Source: Phycisphaeraceae bacterium
Lineage (GTDB): Bacteria; Planctomycetota; Phycisphaerae; Phycisphaerales; UBA1924
NCBI GenBank assembly: GCA_019636555.1
Contig: JAHBXH010000001.1
Coordinates: 3,444,928 to 3,508,927 of the forward strand
DNA length: 64,000 nt
Direction: 5' to 3'
The translations under genes and the position numbers were made by a program. Below the pieces are notes generated by a model that saw only the letters and a program-made list of their open reading frames with translations, searched no databases and was not told the DNA's origin. Position 1 is the first letter of the stretch. Every line of letters starts with the position of its first letter. Shown here in pieces: positions 44,943 to 54,443 of this stretch.

Positions 44943-46271
44943 GTGACCCAGAAATCGACCCGCCAATCGACCGCGTGTGCGTTCCTGTTCTCCGCCAGCC
45001 TCTGCACGGCTGCCTTCGCCCAGACTTTTCCCTACCCGAGCCATCCACTCTTTTCGGAGCCGGCGGCCGACGATGTGCCCTGCCAACTTCCGCTCCAGAT
45101 ATATGACGACCGCAGCCTCTGGGCGGCCAACTTGTGGCCGGGCGGCGTCGTTCCGTACGTGATGAACGCGAACGTGAACGCGACCAACGCGAATCGGCTT
45201 CGCATCGCGATGAATGAGCTCGAGACTGTGTGCAACGTCTCGTACGTGCCTCGGACGAGCGAATCCAACTACATCATGGTGCAGGACAGCACCGGCAACA
45301 ATTCATTCGTCGGGCGTATCGGCGGATCTCAAACGGTCAATCTGGTCAGCTGGTCCTCGCGCTACGTCATTTGTCACGAACTCATGCATGCGCTCGGTAT
45401 CTATCACGAACAGCAGCGTTCCGACCGCGGGACCTACGTCGTTGTCAACCAGGCCAACATCCAGTCGCAGTATTACAGCGCCAACTTTCCGATCAACAGC
45501 GGCGCGCCGCAGGGCACGTACGACTTCGAGAGCATCATGCACTACGACGAGTGCTCCTTTTCCATCTGCTGCCCCGCCGGGTCATCGTGCGTGTGCCCGG
45601 CGAACTGCCGCGCGATCGATACGCTCCCCGCGTATTCCCAGTTTGCCACCTCGATGGGCAACCGCAGCTATATGAGCCAAGGCGACAAGGACGGATTAGT
45701 CAGTCGGTACGGTGCGCCGGTCGACGATGCGTTCGCGCCGAACGCCACGCTCGCGAGTGCCGCGCCGATCTCGCTCGGAACCACGTACAACATGAAGCTT
45801 GTGGCGAGCGCCGACTACTTCAAGGTGACGCTGACCGACTATCGCACGCTGACGGTTTCCGCCGTCGCTGATAATGTGTGGGCTCAGAGCAACGCCAATA
45901 TCCGCATTCTTTCCGCCGGCGGCGGGCAGATCGCGCAGGGCTTCTTCATCCTGAACGGCGGCTCCTACACGGCGGATACGTTCCGCTCGCTCGCGCCGGG
46001 CAACTACGTGATCCAGGTCTCGCGCAACCAACCATGGGGCGGCAAGTACACACTGAAGGTGAACGGTTCGTGCGCGACGTCCGATCTCACCGGCGACGGC
46101 TTCGTCAACGACGAAGACTTTGTTCTCTTCGCCTCGGCGTACAACCTGCTTTTGTGCATCGATCCCGCGATGCCCGCGGGATGTCCCTCCGACATCAACA
46201 AGGACGGTCTTGTGGATGACTCGGACTTCCTTTTCTTCGCCTCCGCGTACGACGCGCTCATCTGCCCCTGA
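44943..46271 (+). CDS. Secreted astacin-like metallopeptidase (M12A) with dockerin-like tail (3)
   Basis: 442 residues from the GTG at 44943, with a perfect AGGAGG at 44931-44936. Signal peptide ending AAFAQ. Astacin catalytic domain: PYVMNANVNATNANRLRIAM, zinc motif HELMHALGIYHEQQRSDR (His145, His149, His155) and Met-turn ESIMHYDE; a Cys-rich insertion (CSFSICCPAGSSCVCPANC) follows. Then a PPC-like beta domain (YFKVTLTDYRTLTVSAVADN) and the paired calcium-loop tail DLTGDGFVNDEDFVLFASAYN / DINKDGLVDDSDFLFFASAYD, ending ALICP. A secreted protease probably held at the surface by its tail. Confidence 0.92.
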   Translation: MTQKSTRQSTACAFLFSASLCTAAFAQTFPYPSHPLFSEPAADDVPCQLPLQIYDDRSLWAANLWPGGVVPYVMNANVNATNANRLRIAMNELETVCNVSYVPRTSESNYIMVQDSTGNNSFVGRIGGSQTVNLVSWSSRYVICHELMHALGIYHEQQRSDRGTYVVVNQANIQSQYYSANFPINSGAPQGTYDFESIMHYDECSFSICCPAGSSCVCPANCRAIDTLPAYSQFATSMGNRSYMSQGDKDGLVSRYGAPVDDAFAPNATLASAAPISLGTTYNMKLVASADYFKVTLTDYRTLTVSAVADNVWAQSNANIRILSAGGGQIAQGFFILNGGSYTADTFRSLAPGNYVIQVSRNQPWGGKYTLKVNGSCATSDLTGDGFVNDEDFVLFASAYNLLLCIDPAMPAGCPSDINKDGLVDDSDFLFFASAYDALICP

Positions 46272-46647
46272 GTCATTTCTGCCAGATTGGCAGCATTTGG
46301 CTGCTCAACGCAGTTCTGACCCTTCTTGTGCCACACCGGGCGCTGCGCGGGGCTGTGCCCACATTCCTTGGGCGGCATCCAACTTCTACCGAACGGCACG
46401 GCTTGTGCAGACGATACAAGCGATGCCGTTTGTTGCCGCGAGCGTTTCGGGGCAAAATCGGCGCAAGGGCGGGAAAACGCCGCTTTTCGACGGAACTACT
46501 TGATCTACAGGCTCTTGCGCATTCTTGGCGTCGTTTGAGATCTCGCGAAGCACTGTTTTGGGCCCCCGGTGGCGGTCAAGCCAAAAGCCGGGGGGCCGGC
46601 CGGTGCGAAGATAAAGGAGGGAGTTCTGCCCTCCGGGAGTGCCAGAG
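46272..46647. other. Leader region upstream of clpC
   Basis: 376 bp without a gene. Close to clpC it can form a large imperfect GC hairpin (GGCCCCCGG at 46561-46569 with CCGGGGGGCC at 46588-46597) and a smaller one (GGAGGG at 46616-46621 with CCCTCC at 46629-46634) that would hide a ribosome binding site. I find no CIRCE operator, so heat-shock control through HrcA is not supported. Confidence 0.55.
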
Positions 46648-49236
46648 ATGTTTGAACGCTTTACCGATCGGGCACGCAAAGTGATGGCGTTGGCCAATCA
46701 AGAGGCTCAGCGCTTCAACCACGAATACATCGGGACCGAGCACATCCTGCTCGGCCTCGTCAAGGAAGGTTCCGGCGTCGGCGCCAACGTGCTCAAGAAC
46801 CTCGATGTCGACCTTCGCAAGGTCCGCCTCGAAGTCGAGAAGCTCGTCAAGGCCGGCCCCGAGATGGTCACCATGGGCAAGCTGCCGCAGACGCCCCGCG
46901 CCAAGAAGGTGATCGAGTACGCCATCGAAGAAGCACGCAACCTCAACCACAACTATGTCGGCACCGAGCACCTTTTGCTCGGATTGCTCCGCGAGCACGA
47001 TGGAGTCGCGGCACAGGTTCTCATGAACCTCGGCCTGAAGCTCGAGGAAGTCCGCGAAGAAGTCCTCAATCTCCTGGGCGCCGGCAACGAGCGCGCGGAG
47101 GAGATGGAAGGCGGGGCCGCGGGAGCCGCCGGAGCGGGCGCGCAGTCTTCGGGCGGCGGCTCGGTCTCCGCGACCAAGGGCGGCAAGAGCAAGACGCCGG
47201 CGCTCGACAGCTTCGGACGCGACCTCACCGAACTGGCGCGCGAGAACACGCTCGACCCGGTGATCGGTCGCCAGATCGAAATCGAACGCGTCGTGCAGGT
47301 TCTCTGCCGGCGCACCAAGAACAACCCCGTGCTGCTCGGTGAAGCGGGCGTGGGCAAGACCGCGATCGTCGAGGGTCTTGCGCAGCGCATCATCAGCGGC
47401 GACGTGCCGGAGATTCTCCACGACAAGCGGCTGGTCGTTCTCGACCTCGCGATGATGGTCGCGGGCACGAAGTATCGAGGACAGTTCGAAGAGCGCATCA
47501 AAGCAGTGATGAACGAAGTGCGCCGCGCCAAGAACGTGATGCTCTTCATCGATGAGCTGCACACGCTTGTCGGCGCCGGCGGCGCGGAGGGCGCGATCGA
47601 TGCATCGAACGTGCTCAAGCCGGCGCTCGCACGAGGCGAGATCCAGTGCATCGGCGCCACCACCTTCGACGAGTACCGCAAATACATCGAGAAGGACGCG
47701 GCGCTGGCACGCCGATTCCAGGCGATCACGGTCGATCCGCCCAGCGACGAGCAGACGATCGAGATCCTCAAGGGACTGCGCGATCGCTACGAACAGCACC
47801 ACAGGGTGAAGATCACCGATTCAGCGCTCAAGGCCGCGGTCGATCTCTCCGGCCGGTACATCACCGGTCGCGTGCAGCCGGACAAGTCGATCGACGTGAT
47901 CGACGAAGCGGGCGCACGCGTCCGGATCAAGAGCATGACCAAGCCGCCGAATCTTGCCGAGATCGAGGGCGACATCGAGCGCTTGTCGGTTTCGAAGGAC
48001 GAGGCGGTGAAAGCGGCCGACTACGAACGTGCCGCGGAACTGCGCGACCAGGCCGAGCAGCTCCGACGCAAGAAGGAGGAGTTGCAGAAGGAATGGCGCA
48101 CCAAGGCGCAGGCCGTGGACGGCGTCGTGGACGAGGAAGTGGTCGCCGAAGTCGTCAGCAAGATGACGGGCGTGCCGCTCCAGCGCCTCGAGAAGAACGA
48201 AGCGCAGCGCCTGCTCGAACTCGAGAAGGAACTGCACAAGAAGGTCATCAGCCAGGACGAGGCGATCAAGGCGATCGCGAAGTCGATCCGGCGCGCTCGC
48301 GCCGGGCTGAAGGACCCGAAGCGCCCGATGGGCTCGTTCATCTTCGTCGGTCCGACCGGCGTGGGTAAGACGCTGCTCGCCAAGGCGCTCGCGGAGTTCA
48401 TGTTCGGAGACGAGGAGGCACTGATCCACCTCGACATGTCCGAGTACATGGAGAAGCACAACGTCTCGCGGCTGGTTGGCGCTCCCCCCGGATACGTCGG
48501 CTACGAGGAAGGCGGCCAGTTGACGGAGCGCATCCGTCGCCGGCCGTATTCGGTGGTCCTGCTCGACGAAGTCGAGAAGGCGCACCCGGACGTGTTCAAC
48601 ATGCTCCTTCAGATCATGGAAGAAGGCCGTTTGACCGATTCGTTCGGACGAAACGTCGATTTCCGCAACACGATCCTGATCATGACCAGCAACCTGGGTG
48701 CTGATTTGATCAAGGGCGGCGCGGGCTTCGGCTTCCAGAAGCGGACCGAGGCGGGCGACTACGACAACATCAAGGTCGTGCTCGCCAAGGAGATCGAGCG
48801 CTTCTTCCGGCCGGAGTTCATCAACCGTCTGGACGACGTGATCGTCTTCCGCCCGCTGACCAAGGCCGATATCACCAACATCATCGACTACGAAGTCGCG
48901 AAGGTGAGCAAGCGGCTCAAGGCGCAAAAGATCGAGATCGGGATCGACGACTTGGCGAAGGACTTCCTGATCGAGCGCGGGTACAACCCCGAGTTCGGTG
49001 CGCGTCCGCTGCGTCGGGCGATCGGCCAGTACGTCGAGGATCCGCTTTCCGAGATGCTTCTGCAGGGCGACTTCACGCCGCCGTGCAAGATCACGATCAC
49101 GCACAAGAAGCCGGCCGAGGGCGACACCGCCGCCAAGGCCGACGACCATCTCTACTTCCACACCGAGACGCTTCCGGCCGAAGCGCCGGCGGAGCCGAAG
49201 CAGTCGAAGCCCGAGGCGGCGGGACAATCGACGTGA
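46648..49236 (+). CDS. clpC: ATP-dependent Clp protease ATP-binding subunit ClpC
   Basis: 862 residues from the ATG at 46648 (GGGAG at 46635-46639; a GTG at 46639 is possible). AAA+ unfoldase that feeds ClpP. Clp-N repeats: [20 protein letters not shown] and [16 protein letters not shown], repeated as [16 protein letters not shown]. First ATPase with GEAGVGKTA. Middle domain with a UVR motif ([21 protein letters not shown], quoted across its core) that marks ClpC rather than ClpB. Second ATPase with GPTGVGKT (about 569-576), arginine-finger region and C-terminal [19 protein letters not shown]. It could act with the aat product in N-degron proteolysis. Confidence 0.96.
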   Translation: MFERFTDRARKVMALANQEAQRFNHEYIGTEHILLGLVKEGSGVGANVLKNLDVDLRKVRLEVEKLVKAGPEMVTMGKLPQTPRAKKVIEYAIEEARNLNHNYVGTEHLLLGLLREHDGVAAQVLMNLGLKLEEVREEVLNLLGAGNERAEEMEGGAAGAAGAGAQSSGGGSVSATKGGKSKTPALDSFGRDLTELARENTLDPVIGRQIEIERVVQVLCRRTKNNPVLLGEAGVGKTAIVEGLAQRIISGDVPEILHDKRLVVLDLAMMVAGTKYRGQFEERIKAVMNEVRRAKNVMLFIDELHTLVGAGGAEGAIDASNVLKPALARGEIQCIGATTFDEYRKYIEKDAALARRFQAITVDPPSDEQTIEILKGLRDRYEQHHRVKITDSALKAAVDLSGRYITGRVQPDKSIDVIDEAGARVRIKSMTKPPNLAEIEGDIERLSVSKDEAVKAADYERAAELRDQAEQLRRKKEELQKEWRTKAQAVDGVVDEEVVAEVVSKMTGVPLQRLEKNEAQRLLELEKELHKKVISQDEAIKAIAKSIRRARAGLKDPKRPMGSFIFVGPTGVGKTLLAKALAEFMFGDEEALIHLDMSEYMEKHNVSRLVGAPPGYVGYEEGGQLTERIRRRPYSVVLLDEVEKAHPDVFNMLLQIMEEGRLTDSFGRNVDFRNTILIMTSNLGADLIKGGAGFGFQKRTEAGDYDNIKVVLAKEIERFFRPEFINRLDDVIVFRPLTKADITNIIDYEVAKVSKRLKAQKIEIGIDDLAKDFLIERGYNPEFGARPLRRAIGQYVEDPLSEMLLQGDFTPPCKITITHKKPAEGDTAAKADDHLYFHTETLPAEAPAEPKQSKPEAAGQST

Positions 49237-49258
49237 TAACGCGATTCACCTGAATGCC

Positions 49259-49288
49259 AAGGCCCCGGCGTTCGCCGGGGCCTTTTTT
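49259..49288 (+). terminator. Rho-independent terminator after clpC
   Basis: Stem GGCCCCGGC / GCCGGGGCC around GTTC (49261-49282), followed by TTTTTT. The opposite strand lacks a T-run. Confidence 0.88.
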
Positions 49289-49330
49289 CATGGGCGCTGC
49301 GTCCCCCTTCTTCGGGTGAGTTTCGGATCG

Positions 49331-51625
49331 CTACTCCGAGATGTTCTGAAGGAGAATGCGTTTGGAATCGACGAGCACGAGCACCTCGCCGGGCATACCG
49401 AGATAGCCGGCTTGACCGAGATCGATCAGCCGCTGCGCGACGAGGTCGTACTCCGGTGTTCCGAACGCAACCGTCTGATCCGGCTTTTCGGTTTCGGTGG
49501 TGAGCAGGCGCGAATCGACCCAGCGCTGACGTGCGTTCTGATCACCGGGAGCTTGCCTCTGATAGAAGGTGTTCTGCGCGATGTTCTGCACGCCGTCCAC
49601 GGTTTCCTGCTCCATGTCTTTGTTGACATACCCACCAACTGCCGCGGCTTGCGGCACGACCGCCGATCGAAGCTCGGTGACATTCATTTCCTGGTTGGCG
49701 GACGCCTTGCCCGCTCTGGCGAACGAACGCCTAGTGAATCCGATCGTCGCGCGATCCATCATGGCCTCCCGACCAGCCCCGGATACAAAATCGACCCCCG
49801 GCTCGGTCGCGAGGAAACTGGTGTACTCGGTCATGACGCCGTAGCGGGTCGAGAGGCGGACCACCTCGTCCACGAGTTCTTTCATTTTCGGGTCCGCGCG
49901 GTTCACGCCTTCGGCGCTGTGCTCGCGGATCTCACCGAGCAGGAAACCGATCTTGCGTGTCGCCCACAGGCGCGCGATGTAGCCGTTGCGTGCGGAAGCC
50001 GATTCGCCGGTATCGAAAGACATCTCGTAGTTGACATCCTTGCCGCCGGCTTTGCCATCGAGCCGCAACTTGAGCGGCGCGGTCGATGTGTACTGACCAA
50101 CGACGAGAATCTGATCACCCTCGAAGACGTCGTTCATGGTCGGGGGCTGCAATTCGCGAATCGTTCGATCGGTCGTGAGAACGGGTGAAGCCAGTCGCGG
50201 CCCATCGAGCCGGCGAAAAACCTGGCTTACCTTGTTCTCGATGTTTTCGCCGGGCAGCACGAACGTCGGGGCGCCGCGCGATGCCGAAGACAGGCTTGAG
50301 AGCAGGGGCGTGTTCACGTCGTAGCCGACGCCGAAAGAAAACAGGCGTCGCTCGTGCGTGTTCGCCGCCTTCACGGCCTCGCGGATCGCGACCTCATTCG
50401 TCACCCCCACCGTGGGAAGCCCGTCCGTGAGGAAAATGATCATCGGCAGCGCGCCCTCGGCCACGCCGGGGCGAACGGCATCGAGCAGCGCATCGTGGAT
50501 GTTTGTACCGCCGTCCGCACGGAGCGCCCCGAGATAAGCCTTTGCCTGCTGCGCGCTCGTCGCCGACTTCGCGACCGGTGCCTTCTCAAAGGAACTTACC
50601 GAGTCCGAGTAGTCGATGATGTTGAAGAGTTCACCTTCACCGAGGCCGTTCACCACGGCGATCGCGGCATCGCGGGCCTGCTGGAACTTCTCACCCTGCA
50701 TCGAGCCCGAGCGATCGAGCACGAGCGTCACTTCGCGTTTCTGGATCAGCGCGTCGTCATCCCGGGGCGGGAGCGCGCCGAGTAGCAGAAAAAAGCCGCC
50801 GTTGCCATCACCGATCGAAGGATCGGGGTAGGCGAGCAGGGTGGCGGAAAGCCCCTCGTGCTTCGTGCTCTCGGGCAAGTAGGTGATTCGGAAGGCACCC
50901 GGTGCCGCGGCCGCCGCGGCAGAAACCTTGATTTCCGCGCTCTTTGGCGTCGTCCTTTCAATCGCAAGTTCGTGGGACGGGGAATAGATCGTGCTGATGG
51001 GACGATCGCCCTTGATCGAACAGGCGAAGGTCCATGCCACGCCGCCCAGAGAAGCATGAGGCGAAATTGCGATGTTCTCGCTCCGCGGCAGGACATACTC
51101 GACGCGGCCGTTATCGCTGCTCAACAGCTGCTCGTAGGTGATGCGTGCCTTGAGCGTCGCGTTTGCCGGGATCGGAAACGCCGAGGTCCGGATCATGCCG
51201 TAACCGGCGAATTCGAGCAGGGCGGGGTCCTTGCGTCGGCGTGTGATTTCGTCGTAGACACGGCGCGCTTCATCTCTGGGCAGGAGCTTTGCCGTCGGCT
51301 CATTCCCCACGCCGTCGAATTGCAACGACCGGATCGAAACGCCGTCGGGGACAGGGAGCATGACCTCGGCTTCTTGGGGAATGCCGGAGGGATTGGACAG
51401 CGCCAGCTCAAGGGTGGTTGTGGCCATCTGCCCGTCGATCGAAACCCGGACATCAACCGCAGAGAGCCTTGCAACATTTGCCTGGGGCGCGATCCAACGG
51501 CGAGCCTGCGGCACGATTTCCACTGAAGCCGCCCCGCCCGAGACCTGTGCCAGCGCGCGCGTCGGCCCGGCGAGCGCAAAGACCATGGAGATTCCGGCAA
51601 CCAGACGCGTGTTCAAGGTCTTCAT
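49331..51625 (-). CDS. Secreted VIT and VWA domain protein
   Basis: 764 residues from the ATG at 51625 (GGGAG seven bases upstream). Signal peptide ending ALAQ. VIT domain (about 45-175): VDVRVSIDGQMATTTLELAL, EAEVMLPVPDGVSIRSLQ and RRVYDEITRRRKDPALLE. VWA domain (about 285-470) with a complete MIDAS: DRSGSM, the Thr of DGGTNIHDAL, and FLTDGLPT. The C-terminal part has EIREHSAEGV and LSTRYGVMTEYTSFLA, the conserved post-VWA helix. A bacterial inter-alpha-trypsin-inhibitor-heavy-chain homologue, likely a periplasmic or surface adhesion or scaffold protein. Convergent with clpC and divergent from the dehydrogenase gene. Confidence 0.9.
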   Translation of the reverse strand: MKTLNTRLVAGISMVFALAGPTRALAQVSGGAASVEIVPQARRWIAPQANVARLSAVDVRVSIDGQMATTTLELALSNPSGIPQEAEVMLPVPDGVSIRSLQFDGVGNEPTAKLLPRDEARRVYDEITRRRKDPALLEFAGYGMIRTSAFPIPANATLKARITYEQLLSSDNGRVEYVLPRSENIAISPHASLGGVAWTFACSIKGDRPISTIYSPSHELAIERTTPKSAEIKVSAAAAAAPGAFRITYLPESTKHEGLSATLLAYPDPSIGDGNGGFFLLLGALPPRDDDALIQKREVTLVLDRSGSMQGEKFQQARDAAIAVVNGLGEGELFNIIDYSDSVSSFEKAPVAKSATSAQQAKAYLGALRADGGTNIHDALLDAVRPGVAEGALPMIIFLTDGLPTVGVTNEVAIREAVKAANTHERRLFSFGVGYDVNTPLLSSLSSASRGAPTFVLPGENIENKVSQVFRRLDGPRLASPVLTTDRTIRELQPPTMNDVFEGDQILVVGQYTSTAPLKLRLDGKAGGKDVNYEMSFDTGESASARNGYIARLWATRKIGFLLGEIREHSAEGVNRADPKMKELVDEVVRLSTRYGVMTEYTSFLATEPGVDFVSGAGREAMMDRATIGFTRRSFARAGKASANQEMNVTELRSAVVPQAAAVGGYVNKDMEQETVDGVQNIAQNTFYQRQAPGDQNARQRWVDSRLLTTETEKPDQTVAFGTPEYDLVAQRLIDLGQAGYLGMPGEVLVLVDSKRILLQNISE

Positions 51626-51738
51626 GCAGGTACTCCCAGTTTTCTCGCCCCCCGATTCCATTGTGGAGCGGGGATCCCCCGCGACGAGTTCGCGGAAATC
51701 CGCAAATTCCCGGAATCCCTTCGTCACTATTCTCCTGT

Positions 51739-52683
51739 GTGGCCGAACCGCTCGTGATTCAGACCGAGGACCTTGATGCCGCCCCTGCCGCGTGGCTGGC
51801 GGAGCGATGCGAACTCGTCCGCTGCGGTACCGATGCACCGAACTTCCGGGGTTTGTTGGCGTCGGCCCAAGGGCTGGTTGTGCGGACGTACACACGCGTC
51901 GATCGGGCGATGCTGGCGGGCGCGCCGAATCTGAAGGTGGTCGGGCGCGCCGGGGTGGGCCTCGACAATATTGATCAGGAGGCTTGCCGCGAGCGGGGCG
52001 TGCGCGTCGTGAGCACGCCGGACGCGAATACGCAGGCGGTGGTCGAGTTCGTGTGGGCGCTGATCTTTGACGCGCTGCGGCCCCGGCTCTTTCTCAGCGA
52101 TGCACTCGAAAAAGCAAACTGGGTTGAAGTTCGGCGCGACCTGCGCGCCCGGCGCCAGATCGATGAACTGACACTTGGCATCTACGGGCTCGGGCGCATC
52201 GGCAAGCGCATGGCGGCGGTCGCTACCTCGCTCGGCATGCGCGCGATCTACCACGATCTGCTCGAGATGCCGTCGGAGATGCGCCACGGTGCGGAGCCTG
52301 CCTCACGCGAGCAACTGCTTGGCGAATCCGACATTTTGACGATCCACGTCGATGGGCGTCCGTCGAACCGCGGACTACTGAACGCGGACGCCTTTGGGCA
52401 CCTGAAACCTGATGTCCTCCTCATCAATTCGGCGCGGGGCTTTTTGATCGACAACAGAGCGTGCGCCGCATTCTTCGCAGCAAACGCCGAAGCGATGGCG
52501 CTGCTCGACGTTCACGAACCCGAGCCGTTTGGAGCCGATTATCCGCTGCTCGGGATGCCGAATGTGCATCTGTCGCCTCACCTTGCCGCGGCAACGGTGA
52601 GAGCGCAGGAAAACATGTCGTGGGTGGTTCGCGATGTGTGGCGGGTGCTGAACGGGGAAACGCCGGAGTTCGCGGCGGTCTGA
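51739..52683 (+). CDS. D-isomer-specific 2-hydroxyacid dehydrogenase
   Basis: 314 residues from the GTG at 51739 (no good ribosome binding site, so the start is uncertain). Closest in style to 3-phosphoglycerate dehydrogenase: GLVVRTYTRVDRAMLAGAPNLKVVGRAGVGLDNID, the NAD motif LGIYGLGRIGKRMAAVATSLGM (GxGxxG), LLINSARGFLID with the catalytic Arg segment, and the final His in LSPHLAAATVRAQENM. The C-terminal ACT or ASB domain of full-length SerA is absent. The Glu of the triad falls near VHEPEP. Its substrate may be phosphoglycerate or another 2-hydroxyacid. Confidence 0.85.
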   Translation: MAEPLVIQTEDLDAAPAAWLAERCELVRCGTDAPNFRGLLASAQGLVVRTYTRVDRAMLAGAPNLKVVGRAGVGLDNIDQEACRERGVRVVSTPDANTQAVVEFVWALIFDALRPRLFLSDALEKANWVEVRRDLRARRQIDELTLGIYGLGRIGKRMAAVATSLGMRAIYHDLLEMPSEMRHGAEPASREQLLGESDILTIHVDGRPSNRGLLNADAFGHLKPDVLLINSARGFLIDNRACAAFFAANAEAMALLDVHEPEPFGADYPLLGMPNVHLSPHLAAATVRAQENMSWVVRDVWRVLNGETPEFAAV

Positions 52684-52706
52684 CCCTGCTCGCTACACTC
52701 GCCCCC

Positions 52707-54443
52707 ATGCGCTTCCGTCGGCAGGCTTGGCATTACGCGCTTCTGCTTCTCACGCTCGGCGTGCTGAGCGGCCTGCTGATCTACCCGATTTTTCTGACGA
52801 TCCAAGGCGCGTTCGAGAGAGTGCAAGGCGAGGGATTCGGTCGAGGATTCTCGAACTTCACGCTCGATCACTTCCAGTTGCTCTTCAGCAACCCGATGTT
52901 CTTCCGGGCGATCGGGAATTCGGCGCTGCTCGCGGTCGCGACGACGACGGTTGCCACGATCATCGCCCTCCCGCTGGCGCTGCTCGCGGCACAGTACAAA
53001 TATCCGGGCAAGACATTCTTCAATGCCGCGGTCTTGGTGCCGATGATCCTGCCCCCGTTTGTCGGGGCGATCGGGGTACGGGCGATCCTTGGGCGGGAGG
53101 GCGCGTTCAACGCGCTCTTCGGCACGCACTTTGACATCCTGGGTTCGGCGAAGGTGTGGGGCGTCGTCGGTGTCCAGGCGCTCTCGCTCTATCCGATCAT
53201 TTTCCTGAACACCACCGCGGCACTCGCGAACCTCGACCCGGCGCTCGATGAGGCGGCGGAAAACCTGGGCGCGGGCTGGTGGCGGCGTTTCTTCAGGATC
53301 ACTCTGCCGCTCATCCGTCCGGGCATTTTCGCGGGAGCGACGATTGTCTTCATTTGGGCGTTCACAGAACTGGGAACGCCCCTGATGTTCGACTTCTACA
53401 ATGTCACGAGCGTACAGATTTTCTACGGGCTCAAGCAGGTCGAGACGAGCGCCGAGCCGTATGCGCTGACGCTGGTGCTGCTCGGTTCGGCGGTGTTCAT
53501 GTACGTGCTGGGCAAGTACTTTTTCGGGCGCGCCGGCTACGCGATGTACAGCAAGGCGAGCCGCGCGGGAGGAGAAGTAGAACTGACCGGATTTGCGGGG
53601 TATGCCGCGGCGGGCCTGTTTCTGTTCGTTTTCGCGCTCGCGATCCTGCCGCACCTCGGCGTCGTGCTGACCAGCTTCACGGTGCCGGGCCAGTGGTACG
53701 ACTCGGTCCTTCCGACTTCCTGGACAACCTCCCACTACCGCGAAGCTTTGACTGCGCGCGACAGTTTCGGCGCAATCGTCAACAGCCTCAAATTCTCGAC
53801 CGCGGCGATGCTGATCAGCATGGTGGCCGGAGTCGTCATCGCGTATCTGATCGTGCGGACGACGATCAAGGGGCGCGCGGTGCTCGATGCGCTCTGCATG
53901 CTCCCGCTCGCCGTGCCGGGACTGGTGATGGCGTTCGGATATGTGGCGATGAGTTTGCGCTGGCCGTTCGGCAAGGAAGGGCCGCTGGGCGAGTTCGTGA
54001 GCGTGCTGGCGGCGAACCCCAATCCGGTCCCGCTGCTGATCGCGGCGTACGCAATCCGGCGATTGCCCTACATCGTTCGATCCACCGTTGCGGGGCTGGA
54101 GCAGACCAGCGGCGAACTGGAAGAAGCCGCGATGAATCTCGGTGCTTCGCGCCTGACCGCCGTGCGGCGCGTCATCATCCCGCTCATCATGGCCAATCTC
54201 ATCGCGGGAGGCATGCTGGTCTTCAGCTTCTCGATGCTCGAAGTTTCAGACTCGATGCTGCTCGCGCAGCAGAAGCATCAGTATCCGCTGACCAAAGCGA
54301 TTTTTGCGTTTACCGAACGATTGGGCGATGGCGTTTACATCGCCAGCGCGATGGGTGTCTGGGGGATGGCGCTGCTCACGATCACGCTCTTCTCCGCGTC
54401 GGTGCTGCTCGGCAAGAAACTGGGCTCGATCTTCCGGGTTTGA
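52707..54443 (+). CDS. Fused two-module ABC transporter permease (Fe3+/FbpB type)
   Basis: 578 residues from the ATG at 52707. About 12 helices in two homologous halves. Each half bears the EAA loop that contacts the ATPase: DEAAENLGAGWWRRFFRITLP at about residues 182-202 and EEAAMNLGASRLTAVRRVIIP at about 473-493. This layout is typical of FbpB/SfuB iron(III) and thiamine-type permeases, importing a substrate from a periplasmic binding protein. The ATPase and binding protein genes are not in this window. Follows the dehydrogenase by 23 bp and overlaps the convergent GT87 gene by 109 bp. Confidence 0.85.
   Translation: MRFRRQAWHYALLLLTLGVLSGLLIYPIFLTIQGAFERVQGEGFGRGFSNFTLDHFQLLFSNPMFFRAIGNSALLAVATTTVATIIALPLALLAAQYKYPGKTFFNAAVLVPMILPPFVGAIGVRAILGREGAFNALFGTHFDILGSAKVWGVVGVQALSLYPIIFLNTTAALANLDPALDEAAENLGAGWWRRFFRITLPLIRPGIFAGATIVFIWAFTELGTPLMFDFYNVTSVQIFYGLKQVETSAEPYALTLVLLGSAVFMYVLGKYFFGRAGYAMYSKASRAGGEVELTGFAGYAAAGLFLFVFALAILPHLGVVLTSFTVPGQWYDSVLPTSWTTSHYREALTARDSFGAIVNSLKFSTAAMLISMVAGVVIAYLIVRTTIKGRAVLDALCMLPLAVPGLVMAFGYVAMSLRWPFGKEGPLGEFVSVLAANPNPVPLLIAAYAIRRLPYIVRSTVAGLEQTSGELEEAAMNLGASRLTAVRRVIIPLIMANLIAGGMLVFSFSMLEVSDSMLLAQQKHQYPLTKAIFAFTERLGDGVYIASAMGVWGMALLTITLFSASVLLGKKLGSIFRV

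Noticed and set aside
46272..46647. Possible CIRCE heat-shock operator upstream of clpC
   Set aside because: No TTAGCACTC-N9-GAGTGCTAA match; only GC hairpins are present.
46576..49227. Two long minus-strand open frames opposite clpC
   Set aside because: ClpC is complete on the plus strand; the antisense frames lack motifs and ribosome binding sites.
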